Origin: Apis mellifera
Lineage: Eukaryota; Arthropoda; Insecta; Hymenoptera; Apidae
Assembly (NCBI RefSeq): GCF_003254395.2
Contig: NW_020555859.1
Coordinates: 248,001-312,000, forward strand
Direction of reading: 5' to 3'
DNA: 64,000 nt
The first letter of the stretch is position 1, and each line of letters starts with the position of its first letter. The notes below the pieces were generated by a model that saw nothing but the letters and a program-made list of their open reading frames with translations, was not told the origin of the DNA and did not search any database. Below are positions 1 to 12,500 of the stretch, piece by piece. A program made the translations under genes and the position numbers.

Positions 1-1335
1 TTATTGTAAATTATCATTAAATTAATATTAAATTGTAATTAATATAAAAATGTGTAATAAAAAAAGTTATTATAAGAAAACGAGTGTTAGACGAATACAA
101 TAATATATATAATCATAAATAAATAGATTATTTCTGAAATAACTAAATTAAAATAGAAATCAAAAAATATTCTATTATTTTATCATAGTACATTTCATGA
201 AATATATATTAATAAAATATAAAAAATTCATTTCAAGAATTTGAATCATTAAAAATTTTCAACTTTTTCCGTTGATATTAAAATTACTTTCGTTAAAAAT
301 ATAAATGAGATTAAAAATAATTAAAGAAAAAAAAACACATAAAAAAGCATAAAAAAGCATAAAAGTAAAATATATTTTTTTTCAATAAAAATTTCATATT
401 TTTATGAATAATAAAAATATAATAAAATACTTAAAACTTTTTTTAGAGTAAAAAAATGTAAATTAATAATAAAAATAGAACATAAATAATACTTTTTTAA
501 TAAAATTAATTTTAAATTTTTCGAGAAAAAATTGAGTATTTTTTTAATTTTTGTTGCTAAATATTTTTTATATACTCGAATATAGATTATTTCATAAGAA
601 AAATTAATAATGTTAATTAAATAATGATATGTTATAAATTTATAACATATCATTTAAAGATACAGATTTTCTCAAATAATCGTTGAATTTTTTGTATAAA
701 AATATAATTTATTTCTATTTATTTAATTAGATTTAAAAGATTTTTCAAGATTTTTATTTTTTTAACGAATTATTAATAACTTTTCAAGATTTTCATTTTT
801 TTAATAATTATTATAAAAAAAATATAAATTAAATTTCATAAAAAAAAATTTCATAAAAATTGGCAATTGTCACTTCAAAATTCTTATCAATCAAAATATA
901 ATTGCTTTCTATATATATATATATTGCTTTCTAATATATTTCTATATATTCTTAATTTCTATAATGATTCCAAATCATATTCATAAAATAAAATAAAATA
1001 AAATTTTTATTTAAAAATTTATTATATTTAACTTTAGTTAGTTTAATTTTTTTTTAATATATATGTTTATATATTTTTATAATACTTTAAATATTTTAAT
1101 TTTTTTAAATAATATATAAATAATATATAATAAAATTTTAATATATATGTTAATAAAAAGCTCTATTATCTCATTATAATCATTAAAATAGCAATTATAG
1201 TTAAAATTTAAGGAAATAAAATTTGTTTAATAAAAAATCAATTTTTCTTAATTTAAATAAAATTTGTTTTTTATTCAAATAATCATTTCCTAGATTAGAA
1301 CGTATACTAATTTCTTCTTCTTTGTAAATTAATCT
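1..1335. other. AT-rich DNA without recognisable gene, probably SZT2 intron 8
   Basis: Because the SZT2 reading frame is unfinished at the donor at 2787, this stretch most likely belongs to the next intron. It holds A/T runs, a short TA repeat at about 912-924 and no supported exon. Confidence 0.5.
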
Positions 1336-2342
1336 TTTGCGCTCCAAACTTTTGCTCGGTCGAACCAGCAACTCCAGACGATTCGAATCCGCGCGTTCGG
1401 TATGTTCGATACGTTTGGTGAAATTTTTTATAGCTAATTTATGATTTCACAGACAAATTAATGCATAAAACTTATATATTTTGATATTTTATATATCTTT
1501 ACAAAGAAAATATATATATATATATATGTTTATAAAGAAAAAAAAATTATTGAATATTAAAGTTATATTGTTTTATGCGATGATTTTATGAAGTAATTAC
1601 CAAAATGCATTCTCGATTTGTTAGGGCAAATAGAGTAATAATACTTTTCCTTCTAATTTTTTTATTGCATAATTATTTGTTTTGTGCATTATTTCATTAA
1701 TAAGTTCATATCTAATTCATTTATATTTGAAGATACTTGCAGTCCTGATTTTTCGTATACAAATTGTATTCTTCACGGTATATTTTCCGATTCTATACAT
1801 ATTATTCATTTGGAATTTTCTATATCCTTTGCGATATTTTCACTTCAACTATTGCTTTCACATTCACTATCTATTATTCTTATTTTTTCTTATACTTCTT
1901 ATTTCATTTCCATATTTATCATGATTTTCTCAATCATTAATTTCTTTATAAATAGAATTTCGTCATTCAATAACGAAAAATTAAGCTTATCTTCACTTGA
2001 ATTAATTTCATTAACTCAATTCATTCTTAAAAAACTCAAAAACTTTGAAAATAATATTTCTATTGCCACAACTATCAAACTCAGACTAACACCGAAGATG
2101 TCATCTGATCCGCGATCACGATTTAATTTGAGATGAAAAATTTAGCCATTTAACAATATATTATTCTACATCTCATAAGATTATACGTAAAGAACTTAGG
2201 AACCTATTTATAAAGCGATATTCTAAAAAAATCAAATATAAATATTGTCGCCGTTCAAGTTATCGCATCAATCCAAGTGCTGAAAAGTCACCGCTGGAGT
2301 TACGATATTAATTTAAATAGTGACCGAAAGTTGGAGCGCAAA
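1336..2342 (-). mobile_element. Decayed DNA transposon with inverted repeats, possibly piggyBac-like
   Basis: TTTGCGCTCCAA at 1336-1347 recurs as its exact reverse complement at 2331-2342, and both copies continue with similar CTTT..CGGTC. A shared AACTCCAG follows further inwards on each side. Such GC-rich 12-base identity is very unlikely by chance in this AT-rich DNA. The minus strand between them reads as a stop-ridden acidic protein followed by a block resembling the start of the DDE domain of piggyBac transposases. The exact ends and target duplications could not be fixed: no clear TTAA pair is seen. The class assignment is inference. Confidence 0.45.
1590..2050 (-). pseudogene. Relic of a transposase N-terminal region (piggyBac-like?)
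   Basis: One minus-strand frame runs through about 1.4 stops per 20 codons. It gives an acidic, serine-rich segment (RIIDSECESNS, SENIAKDIENSK), then IP*RIQFVYEKSGLQVSS, then NKSRMHFGNYF. In piggyBac-type transposases an acidic N-terminus precedes a tryptophan, a short FTG..GL motif, a conserved NRYA segment and then an SR-(x)-W segment. The stop before RIQF is TGA, one base from TGG (Trp). The resemblance is by eye and weak. The opposite strand is open for 150 codons (1684-2136) but encodes only Phe/Ile/Ser-rich sequence, which I read as an antisense shadow. Confidence 0.35.
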
Positions 2343-2787
2343 TCTGAATCGGAAGTCAGTCAGTTCTTCTTTATTCTCAAACAGTCATAATATATGAGTA
2401 TGTTTTCACTTGTAATTATTTCATTCTTCCATCAAGAGTATTATATAAATATTAGTCATATAGTCACTATATATACACATGTATTTTTTACCAACGATAT
2501 ATATATGTATTTAATGATGACTAATTTATTGATAATGAGAACTTGAATGATAACCGAATATTTTTTAGATTATAATGAGACGTACGAAAAAATAAGAAAT
2601 ACAAGCTACAATTAACTTGCAAATATTCAATTGTAAACTATATTTTTGCTTTATATTACTGATAAAAAAAATTTTCAAATGTTTTTTTTTAAAACTATTT
2701 TTTCCAAAAATTTTATCAAAATTGATAATTGCATTTTTTTTAAATTTGAAAAATATAATAAAATAAAATATTAATAAAAATACTTAC

Positions 2788-3528
2788 TTTGTAATTGTAG
2801 AAAGAATTCTTGCGATTGCAGTTATATTTAATCTCGGTAATACAATTCCAGGAATAGTTTGTACGAAAGGTCGTTTCACATGCCAAATCCATCGATTATG
2901 GTACAAATATCTAGATAAACTAGTTGTCAAAATACCACCTAACATTGGTGTAAGTCTACTTGATGTAGTTTGAGTTCCATCGGGAAATATAATTGAATTC
3001 AAATCAATTGGCATTCGTTCATATCTAATTAAAATTTTTTCTAAAGACTTATGAATAATAGTACAAGATGGTGTTTCTTTTTGTTCTGTAGGTCTATTTG
3101 GTAAAGTAAGCTTAGATAATCGATCTAAAAGATCGACAACAACATTGTGTCGAACAACTCCTTCTGTTCCAGCTGCAAATGCAATGTTAAGAATAACACA
3201 AAGTGCTTTGCAATTAATACGAATTAATGAAAACGAAACTGGAGGTTTATCAGCTTCTCGATAAATAAATTGTACATATGTATGATTTTCAACAAGAACA
3301 AAAGTTGCCCAATTTTTTAACATAGCATAAAGAACAGCAGCAGCTTGACGACTTTGAACACATTGAAAACGACCACTTTGATTTGCTTGATGTAAATGTC
3401 TTGGCAATGGTCTATCATGTGATAAAATCAATGTTACTCTTTGTGTATGCATCCATCGAGCCCATTGTAAAGGATTCAAAGATACTACAGGTTGCCAAAT
3501 TTGTCCAAATTGAGGACATGCAGCATCA
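2788..3528 (-). CDS. SZT2: SZT2 coding exon 8 (last visible)
   Basis: 246 codons after a split serine codon, following an ATTTTCAG acceptor. It encodes DAACPQFGQIWQPVV, LNPLQWARWMHTQRVTL, a VLVENHTYVQFIY strand region and LTPMLGGILTTSLSRYLYHN near the end. It closes at a perfect GTAAGT donor in phase 2, so the gene continues. No matching exon is seen in positions 1-2787, so the next exon should lie beyond the left edge. Confidence 0.88.
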
Positions 3529-6500
3529 CTGAAAATAAATATAAAAACATTAATTTTCTAAATGAATTTAATTTTTTTCGTTTATTAAATCACATAATGA
3601 TTTAATAATATCGAAATAAAACTTTTGATACGTATACAAAAATCTTCATACACTATACGCGAGTTCAATTAATAAGTTATGTTATCAAATCAATAATAAC
3701 ATAACTTAACCAATAATAATTCTATTTTATATAAATTATATTACGAATATATAGATTACGAATTAAAACATTACGAATATATAGATCATAATGAATTATA
3801 TATTATATAGAATAATTAGATATAGAATAATTTTTTTATTAATGAAATATGAAATATCATTTCAAAAATATGAAATTAATCTTTAAAACTTCAATATCAT
3901 TTTTATCTATTAAAATATAACTTCAAAATAATATGACAGATAAAGTTAAAATTTTAATCATAATATATTTTAATATTCTATTATCTTCTAACTAAAAATA
4001 TTTTTAATCAAAATTCTATACAAAAAATAAAAAAATGATAAAAATTTAATTAGTTTCACGTTTTCAAAAAAATTATTTTAATATAATCTATTATAGTTTA
4101 TCTGAAAATATACCTAAGTTGTACTGTACTAGGTGAAGGATAAGCTGATAGATAAAAAACTGGCATGCCGCTTCTAATAGTATCTGGTACACTATACCAC
4201 GTCCATCCAAATTCTGGAAACCAGCTAAAGTGTGCAAGCATACTGTCACTTTCTGTTAGAGATGTTAAAGTTGCCCAAAACCGATTAACAACACCTTGTC
4301 GATATTGAGATTTTAATGGTTTTTTCGATAAACACGTGATGTCGTGTAAGAATTCATAAGGAGCTATAACAAAATATTTTTTCTTTTTATAAATAATTAA
4401 CATGTTTCTAAAAAAAAGTATTTTAAATAAGTATGAATTAAAGAAAATATGAATTAAAAAAAAATTATAACATTTATAATAATAATAATAATAAATATTT
4501 ATAAACAGATTTTTAAAATTATATATAATTAAACAAAATAAAAATTAATAAAAAATATATTTTTAATTTAAATATGTATTCAATCTTTGTTAAAAAATTA
4601 AAAAAAAATATAAATATAGATTATCTGTTAATCCTTCATATGTCTTTTAGTTGAGTTTTAATTAATAAATCATGTATATTTTGATGCTGAATTGCATATC
4701 ACTTAATGAAGAGTATAGATATTCATAATTAAATTTATAAATAGAAAAATATCTCAATAAAAAAAAAAAAAAATAAATGAAAACAGAAAAAGTTTAAAAA
4801 TCATAAGAAGAAATGATAAAATCAAAAATGTGTCATTAATAAGTGCAACAACATCAAATAAATTTTTAATATTATTCTTGTACAGTGTCAATATATCTGA
4901 TAATTAATTATTATAAGAAGAATCTCTATTTCCAGCAATCATTAATATACAAATAATAATACTATATCTAAAAATCATAATTAAAAAAAATTTCAAAACA
5001 AATAATGACAAAGTAAAAACATAAATAAAATCTTATTGATACATTTTAACATCTATAAAAAAAAAATAAATTCTGTTATTGAAATTTTTATAAGATTCTA
5101 TTAAAATCTATAACTGATGGATAGAGAAACAAATCTAAAACTAAATTGCAAAAAAAAGATTTTATTTTTGAAAAAGTTTGTGAAAAATTTAAAAATTAAC
5201 CAATTATAAAAAAATTTACATAGTTTTTTTATAATATATTGATAATATAATGATAAATATAGTGATAAAAAGAATTTGGTACATTAGTAAAAAAACTTTT
5301 TAAAATGCAAATATAAATAAAAAAATATAGAATAAAATATTTTTATTTCAAGATTAATTTTAATGAAAATAAAATTTAAAAATTCGATATATATAACAAT
5401 TCAATAATATGAATATCTTATTAGTTTTTCTTAATTTCAAATTTTTTAAAAATAAGAATTTGAAAAGAGAAAGTTTTATTTTATGCTTTTCAAATATTTT
5501 CGAATATAAAATAATTTGTTTAAATCAATAATTTATTTTATTTAATCGAAAATTGCTTAAATTTTCTCTGTATTTAACAAGTATTTATAGTATTTTAATT
5601 AAATTTTTTTGAAACTAAAGTTTTAAATGAAAAAATTTATTTTTATTTATTTTTCTTTTTATTTATTTTTATATTTTATCTTCTATCCAATATCATTTTA
5701 GATATAATTCAAAATTTTTTTAACAAATGTTAATTAAGTTCTTGAATGCTCTTTAAAGACTTTTATTTTTCAATTGTAGAAATATTATTTGTAAAAATAA
5801 TAATAATATGTAATAATAATATATAAATATATTAATATGCATATAATATATAAATATATTAATATAAATATATAATAATATCTTTTAAGATATTTTAATT
5901 GAAGAAATACAATTAAGTTTATAAATTATAAAATATAATTCTAAATATGTATTATATTTATATAAACATAATTTATAATTAATTAACTTGCAACATAAGG
6001 AAGATCCATATAAAATCATATATCAATATATATTATATATCTATTTTTATAATTAATTTCAAAAATTTCAAAAATATTTAATAATAATTTTTCGCTTTTT
6101 AAAAATATTTAATAAAATTGTAAGCTGTTTTTGATAAGTTTTAATATAATTTACCTTCTATTGAAATTGTATATTGTATTGTATTAGATGCAGATAATGA
6201 TTTTGTTAACCAAGGACATGTTACTATGTATTCCAATAAAACACTAGATTTCCACAATAATACAAAACAAATTTCAAGTATTTCATCTCTCACATTAGCA
6301 CGTTTTATCAAATATCCTTCTCGAAGTCGGCAACATAACAGGCTGCTTAATGTACAAGTAACTTTATCTTCAATTTGTTTTTTTTGTAAAAGTTGTGTTG
6401 ATTTTTGTTCGTAAAATAATAAATTTGTAGAATGCCAATTTGAATAATCTGGTATAAGAAGATTACAACAATCTTTACGATATAATTGCCAACATAAAAA

Positions 6501-9500
6501 ATTTTTATGATAAATATTCATTTCTGTTCCATTCATATGTACCTATAAAAATAAATTTACTTATAAAATATATATTTATATTTAGTCTTAATTATTTACT
6601 ATAGAAAAAGCACAAATAAATTTACACATGCATGTACATACAATATTATTATTTAAAAAAATTTTAAGTTTATTATAAAATCATAACAAAATATGCATAT
6701 TTCTTTCATATTATATAAATTCTATAAATATACTGAAATTTTGAATATGAAAAATGAAAAATCAAATTGTTTATTATTAAAACTTAATGAAAACTTTAAA
6801 AAATTAGAATATTATATTAAAGTTTAAAGAAATGAAAATATAAACTAATGAAATAATAATGAATAAATATATATTATGATTTAAATAATAGAATATATTG
6901 CAATAAAATATTCATTTGATTATTTTGAGAATTTTGATTATCAAAATGACGATTATTTCAAAATAATATGAATCACATGTATCTATTAATTGTTCAAAAT
7001 TTGAAAACAATAAAGAATTTCACATAAAAATATCAAAAAACTTATGAAACCCAAAACTTATTAAATGTTAAAAATAATATATTGAAAATATATTGAAAAA
7101 TATACTGAAAATATATACAATATATATATATAAAAAAACGAAAAAAAAATCTTAAATAAATATAAATTCAAATCAAATTTTTGTTTAAAAAAATAATTAT
7201 TTTTATTATTATCAAAGATATTTTAAATATTCTATCTAAATATTCTATTTAATTTTTGTTGTTAAGTTATCAATGAACATTTATTATAAATTTATAATTT
7301 AATTTCATAATATTTACAAAAGATTTTTTTTATTTATATAAATATAACTATTTTCAAAATTTTAAATATGTATTTAAAGTAACTATTTAACAATATTTAA
7401 AATAATTTATTATATCTCCTGGTATAATATTAAAAAATAATTAATATAAATTAAAATAAAATTAAATAAATTAAAATATAAATTTTTTTATATATTCAAA
7501 AAATCTTTTTTTCAAATAAATTTTTTTTGCAATAAGTTTAAATAATCGATATTCTATTATATATCAAATAAGTTACAGATAATAGATAAGATATTGTAAA
7601 TTATTATCAACATAAAGAAAAAAAAAATAAATTATTAAAAATTTTAAGAATAAAATATAAATAAATAGAAAAAATATCAAATATGTATTAAACAACATAA
7701 GAAAAAGCAAATATAGGATATAGAAATGGAAAAAATTTTTGAAAGAAAATTATAACAAATAGAAAGATTTACATGCTGTTCGTAATAAATTTTAGAAGAA
7801 AAAGAATATAACAAAAAATAAAAATAGATTAGGAATAATTGAAAATAAAATGAAGAAACAATAAAAATTTTATATTTAATATTTGAAATAACTAATATAA
7901 TTAAACATAAAAATAATTAAAAAAAAAAAATGAATAAATGATTAACAGATTATAGAAATTATAAATTGAACGTTGATTTTTAGATATTAATGTTGAAATT
8001 AAATAAGAAAAATTTATCTATTTAGTAATAAATAATATTTTTAATTATTTAAATATATATAAATATAATATTTAATTATTACGTACAGAATATGGAATAA
8101 AAGACATATAAGTACCCAAAGTAGCTTTTGCAATGAAATGTAATAAATCTTGATATGGAATTAAGCCATCAGCACAATGTGGATGATATGTACTTCCAAC
8201 GTGTAGAAAACTGCATGCGATTGTTGTTGCACGTAATTGTTGTATAACAGAATCTAAGACATGAACATCGGTATTTCCAACAATACCATCTGTTACAATT
8301 ATCATATCTAAAAAAATAAAAAATAAGTAATGAATTAATTCTTTTGATGAATTACTTTGTTATATATTAGAGAATTTATAATTTTATTATATGTATATTG
8401 AATTTAATTTTTAATTATATTGGATTTATTTTTGATATTATTATAAATTTTTTGCAATATATATATAAAAATTATATTTCAGTAACATGTTTTGAACAAA
8501 ATCTTTATAGTTTTATAACATTTCGAAAATAATAATTGATTTAATCTTATAATAATTAATTAATCTAGTAATTGAAATATGTATAATATTTGTTCGTGCA
8601 ATATATTCGTGTAAACGTACACTAAATTAATTTAATATCCCAATGTTAAAGATAGAAATCAATATTTATAATATTTGACAAAAGATATTTTTTAAAAATT
8701 GAATATTTTAGTATTGGATAGTCGAATTTCTAAAATAATAGAAAACTAACGTAGATAAGATATAAATAATTTTTTAATATTTATAATTTTTTAAAATAAT
8801 TCCAATAATTTAAATAATATTTTTAAATTTTTATAATTTTTTAATATCAACTACATATTATAATTGTATTTTTATTATTTTTATTATTTTTATTTTTATT
8901 ATTATTTTATTATCAAAAATTAAAGAAAAAGTTAAAATTATATCTTTATATATCTATTTATATAATCTATTTTAATTTTCTTAAAATATAAACATAAACA
9001 AAAAAAACATAAAGAAAAAAACATTTTTCGTATTTATTTACTTCTCAAATCATATAAATACAAATACGAATAAATTAAAGAAATCAAAATTAAAATAATA
9101 AATATATTTTATTAATATTTTATATCTGTATTTTTGTATATAATAGAAAATATTAAATTTTATTAATTTTATGTTAATATAAATTTATAATATAAATTAT
9201 AATGTAAATAATATTGTTCATTATTCGAATTAATAGCAACATTCTCATAAAATTTTTCTAAAAATTAATAATTTATATTCATTATTAATTAGAATAAGTT
9301 CTTCTAAGAATTCTAAGAAGTTAGAATAACTTCTCTAAAGTACTCAACATTGCGCTGTTTAAATTTATTTAATTTAAACAATTTTTTATTAATTTTAAAG
9401 AATTTAAATAAGATGAGATTTTCTTTAATTATTTTCTATAAGAATATAAGCAAATTGTTATTATGATATAGCTAATTAATTAGCTAATTAAATAATATAT

Positions 9501-12500
9501 AAAGCAATCAACTCGCAGTCCATTTCTTCTTTTTTCAATATCTATCCATTAAATATCTATTTAAATAATTTGTGTACATTTCATATAATAAGCATTTATA
9601 ACGTATTAATCAATTTTCTTTCTTTTTTAAAATTCGCCCATCGCCATGAAATAAATCATTTAATTATCAGACTGATGAATTAAAATGATTATAATATACA
9701 TTTTTGTTAAGTGAATCGCGAATTTATTCGGATAAATTGTACTCAATATCAATAATTATTTGGAATATATTTAAAATTTCCAAATTCTATGTCTGATCAG
9801 GAAATTTTTATTGATCAACTTGTTGTTCAATTTAAAGCGCGAATATTATTTATAATAAATCTAAATAATCTAAATAAATTTAATGGGATATACGCTAGCC
9901 ATTTAAATTTTTTTTTCTTTGATATTTTCCTATTGTAACACAACATTTAAATATATCATTCATCATGTGATTCAGTAAGTATAAAAATTATCCGTTATAT
10001 ATTTATATAAAAAATTATTAGAAAAAGTTTTCAATGAAGTAAAATCATATTTACATTAATATTCGTAATAGAAAAGTTGTTAAAAATAAAATATTTGTTG
10101 ATATAATCAAAGTCAATCAAAAGAAAATTCTAAGAAAATTAAAGGTTTAATAAAAAAAAAAAAAGATAGTAGTATATAAACAAAATAATCTTACACTTTT
10201 GCATAGAAAGCCAAAAGATCGTTATAATCAGTACTTCAGAATCATACAAGAAATTGAGGAATAAAATTTATCAGAAGAATATTACTTATTGAAAATATTA
10301 TTAGACAATAAGTTTGAAATAATTCTATTATATATTACAAATATGAAGAATGATGCGGATCAATATGCTTTTATTATTACAATTTTGCGAAAATATTTAA
10401 AATAATGAAAGAAATTATTAATTCTTACATACTATTATATTAATATATAATCAAAAGAAAAAAAACAATAAAAAATATTCAATTTGAAGTTTTTCAAGCT
10501 TTTGCTCAGTTAAAAAATAATTGTTAAAAATCATATCGTTTTCGGACAAACTAAATAATAAATTACTATTAAACCGATTACATTTCCTGATATGTTTTTA
10601 TTCCTGCTATGGATTGGTTTTATTGGTTAACATAATCTTTTTATATGTTTAATTTTTTAAACATATAAATGAAATTTTGTAATACAAATTTAAAAATACT
10701 CAACATTATTTCATTATAAAAGATTCTATGGACATTTTTATTCCATTATGAATGCGATTTAAATAATAAACTCATAATCTATGATAATTTATATTATCAT
10801 TTATAAATACACATGATGTATCAGCAATAATGAATAAATTCTATTATTATCAAATTGTATTAGAAAAAAGAGATTATTTCTTGAAAAAAATATAATAAAA
10901 AAAATAAAAAATATAAGATATATGGTTAAGAATAAAAATTTGTTATATTAATAACACAATATATAATAAAAATTACAGAATATTAATATACAGAAAGAAA
11001 TTATTCCTATTATATTGAATTCAAAAAAAGGAAAATATATTTATTATATAAAAAATTTAATATTATATAAAAAAATACAATAATTTATAAAAATTGCATA
11101 AAATTTTTCACAAGAAATGTAAGATATATTATAAAATATACATAAAAAGTATTTAAATTTATATTATAATAAAAAATATATATATATAATAAATATTAAA
11201 ATATGTTTTTTCACAAATTCTTATAATTTTTTAATTTTTTTAATCTTATTCTATTATAATAAGAAAATTGAACTTTTATGTAAAATATATTATGTAGAAT
11301 ATTATGTAGAATATTATTTTAAATCTTTAAGTATTTTTATATGTATAATTGAAATATAACAGAATTAATGTGAAAGAAAGAAAATGAGATTGCATTGTTT
11401 ACTCAAATAAAAAAGATAAAAAATTCAAATAAATTATTACAAAACATACATTTTTCAATGATATATAATACATATCGAATTGTATGACTATTTCTCACAT
11501 ATTATTTCTTGTTAGAAAAAGATAAGATACAAAATTTTTTATTTTAAATAAGTTTTTTTTTTATTATAATATATCTAAAATTCTATTATAAGCTAAATAT
11601 CATTATAATAAAATAATAGATTTATAATAAAATATAAAGATTATAATAAAATAATAGATTTTAACGTTATAATATTTAACATGAATCAATTTGTTTTTAT
11701 TTATGTTGAAAAATATAATTAAATTATTAAGTTATTATTAATAAATGATTTCCGAAATATTTCTAAGTGCAAAAAATTAAAAATTTTAATTTTTATCAAT
11801 TTTAATATCTTTAAATATTTTTTTTAGAGAAATTTTGTTTGTCAATATCCTCGCACTACTAAAAAAAATATTATTTTTAATAAATTTAAATAAATAAAAA
11901 ATTAAATATTAAAAAATTTTTAAATTAACATTAAAATAAATATTTTGTATATTATATTTTGTACATACTTATTGGAAATCTTTTTATTTGTTTTGAAATA
12001 TATAAATATATATAATATAATAATAATAATAATTTTTTAAATTTTTAAAATTTATATTTTTTCATTTTTATATTTTTTTATAAAAATCTGAAATTTTTAT
12101 AGAAAATGTTAATTCTATTTTCATTATTAAAATTATAAAAATTTATTATTAAAATTATATAATAATAAAATCGTACAATATTATTTAATATTATTTATTT
12201 AATTCTAAATTTTATTTGATTATTTAATTGATTGATTATTTGATATTTATTATTTGATTATTTATTTAAATTATTTTGAATTATTTAATTCAAAAATTTT
12301 GTTATTTAGTTATTTTGTTAATTAGTATCTAACGATAAAAACGATTGAAATATAATAAATAAAATTTTTGCTAATTGAAATAAATATAGATTATCTCCAA
12401 TATACATATAACTTTTCAATAATATTAAAAAATATCTTGTTAAAAATAAAACACTTTCTTTTTTGCTAAAAAAAAATCAATTTTAAACTTATAAACTTAT

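Noticed and set aside
402..653. 83-codon minus-strand open frame
   Set aside because: Composition (Ile, Tyr, Lys, Leu, Phe) is that of chance frames in AT-rich DNA. There is no match to the continuation of SZT2.
1374..1386. GATTCGAATCC resembling the B box of a tRNA gene
   Set aside because: The flanking bases cannot form the T-arm stem, no A box or acceptor stem is present, and the site lies just inside the inverted repeat of a decayed element.
1684..2136. 150-codon open frame on the plus strand
   Set aside because: The product is a Phe/Ile/Ser/Leu-rich sequence without motif. It lies antisense to a relic with more protein-like composition and inside an inverted-repeat-bounded element.
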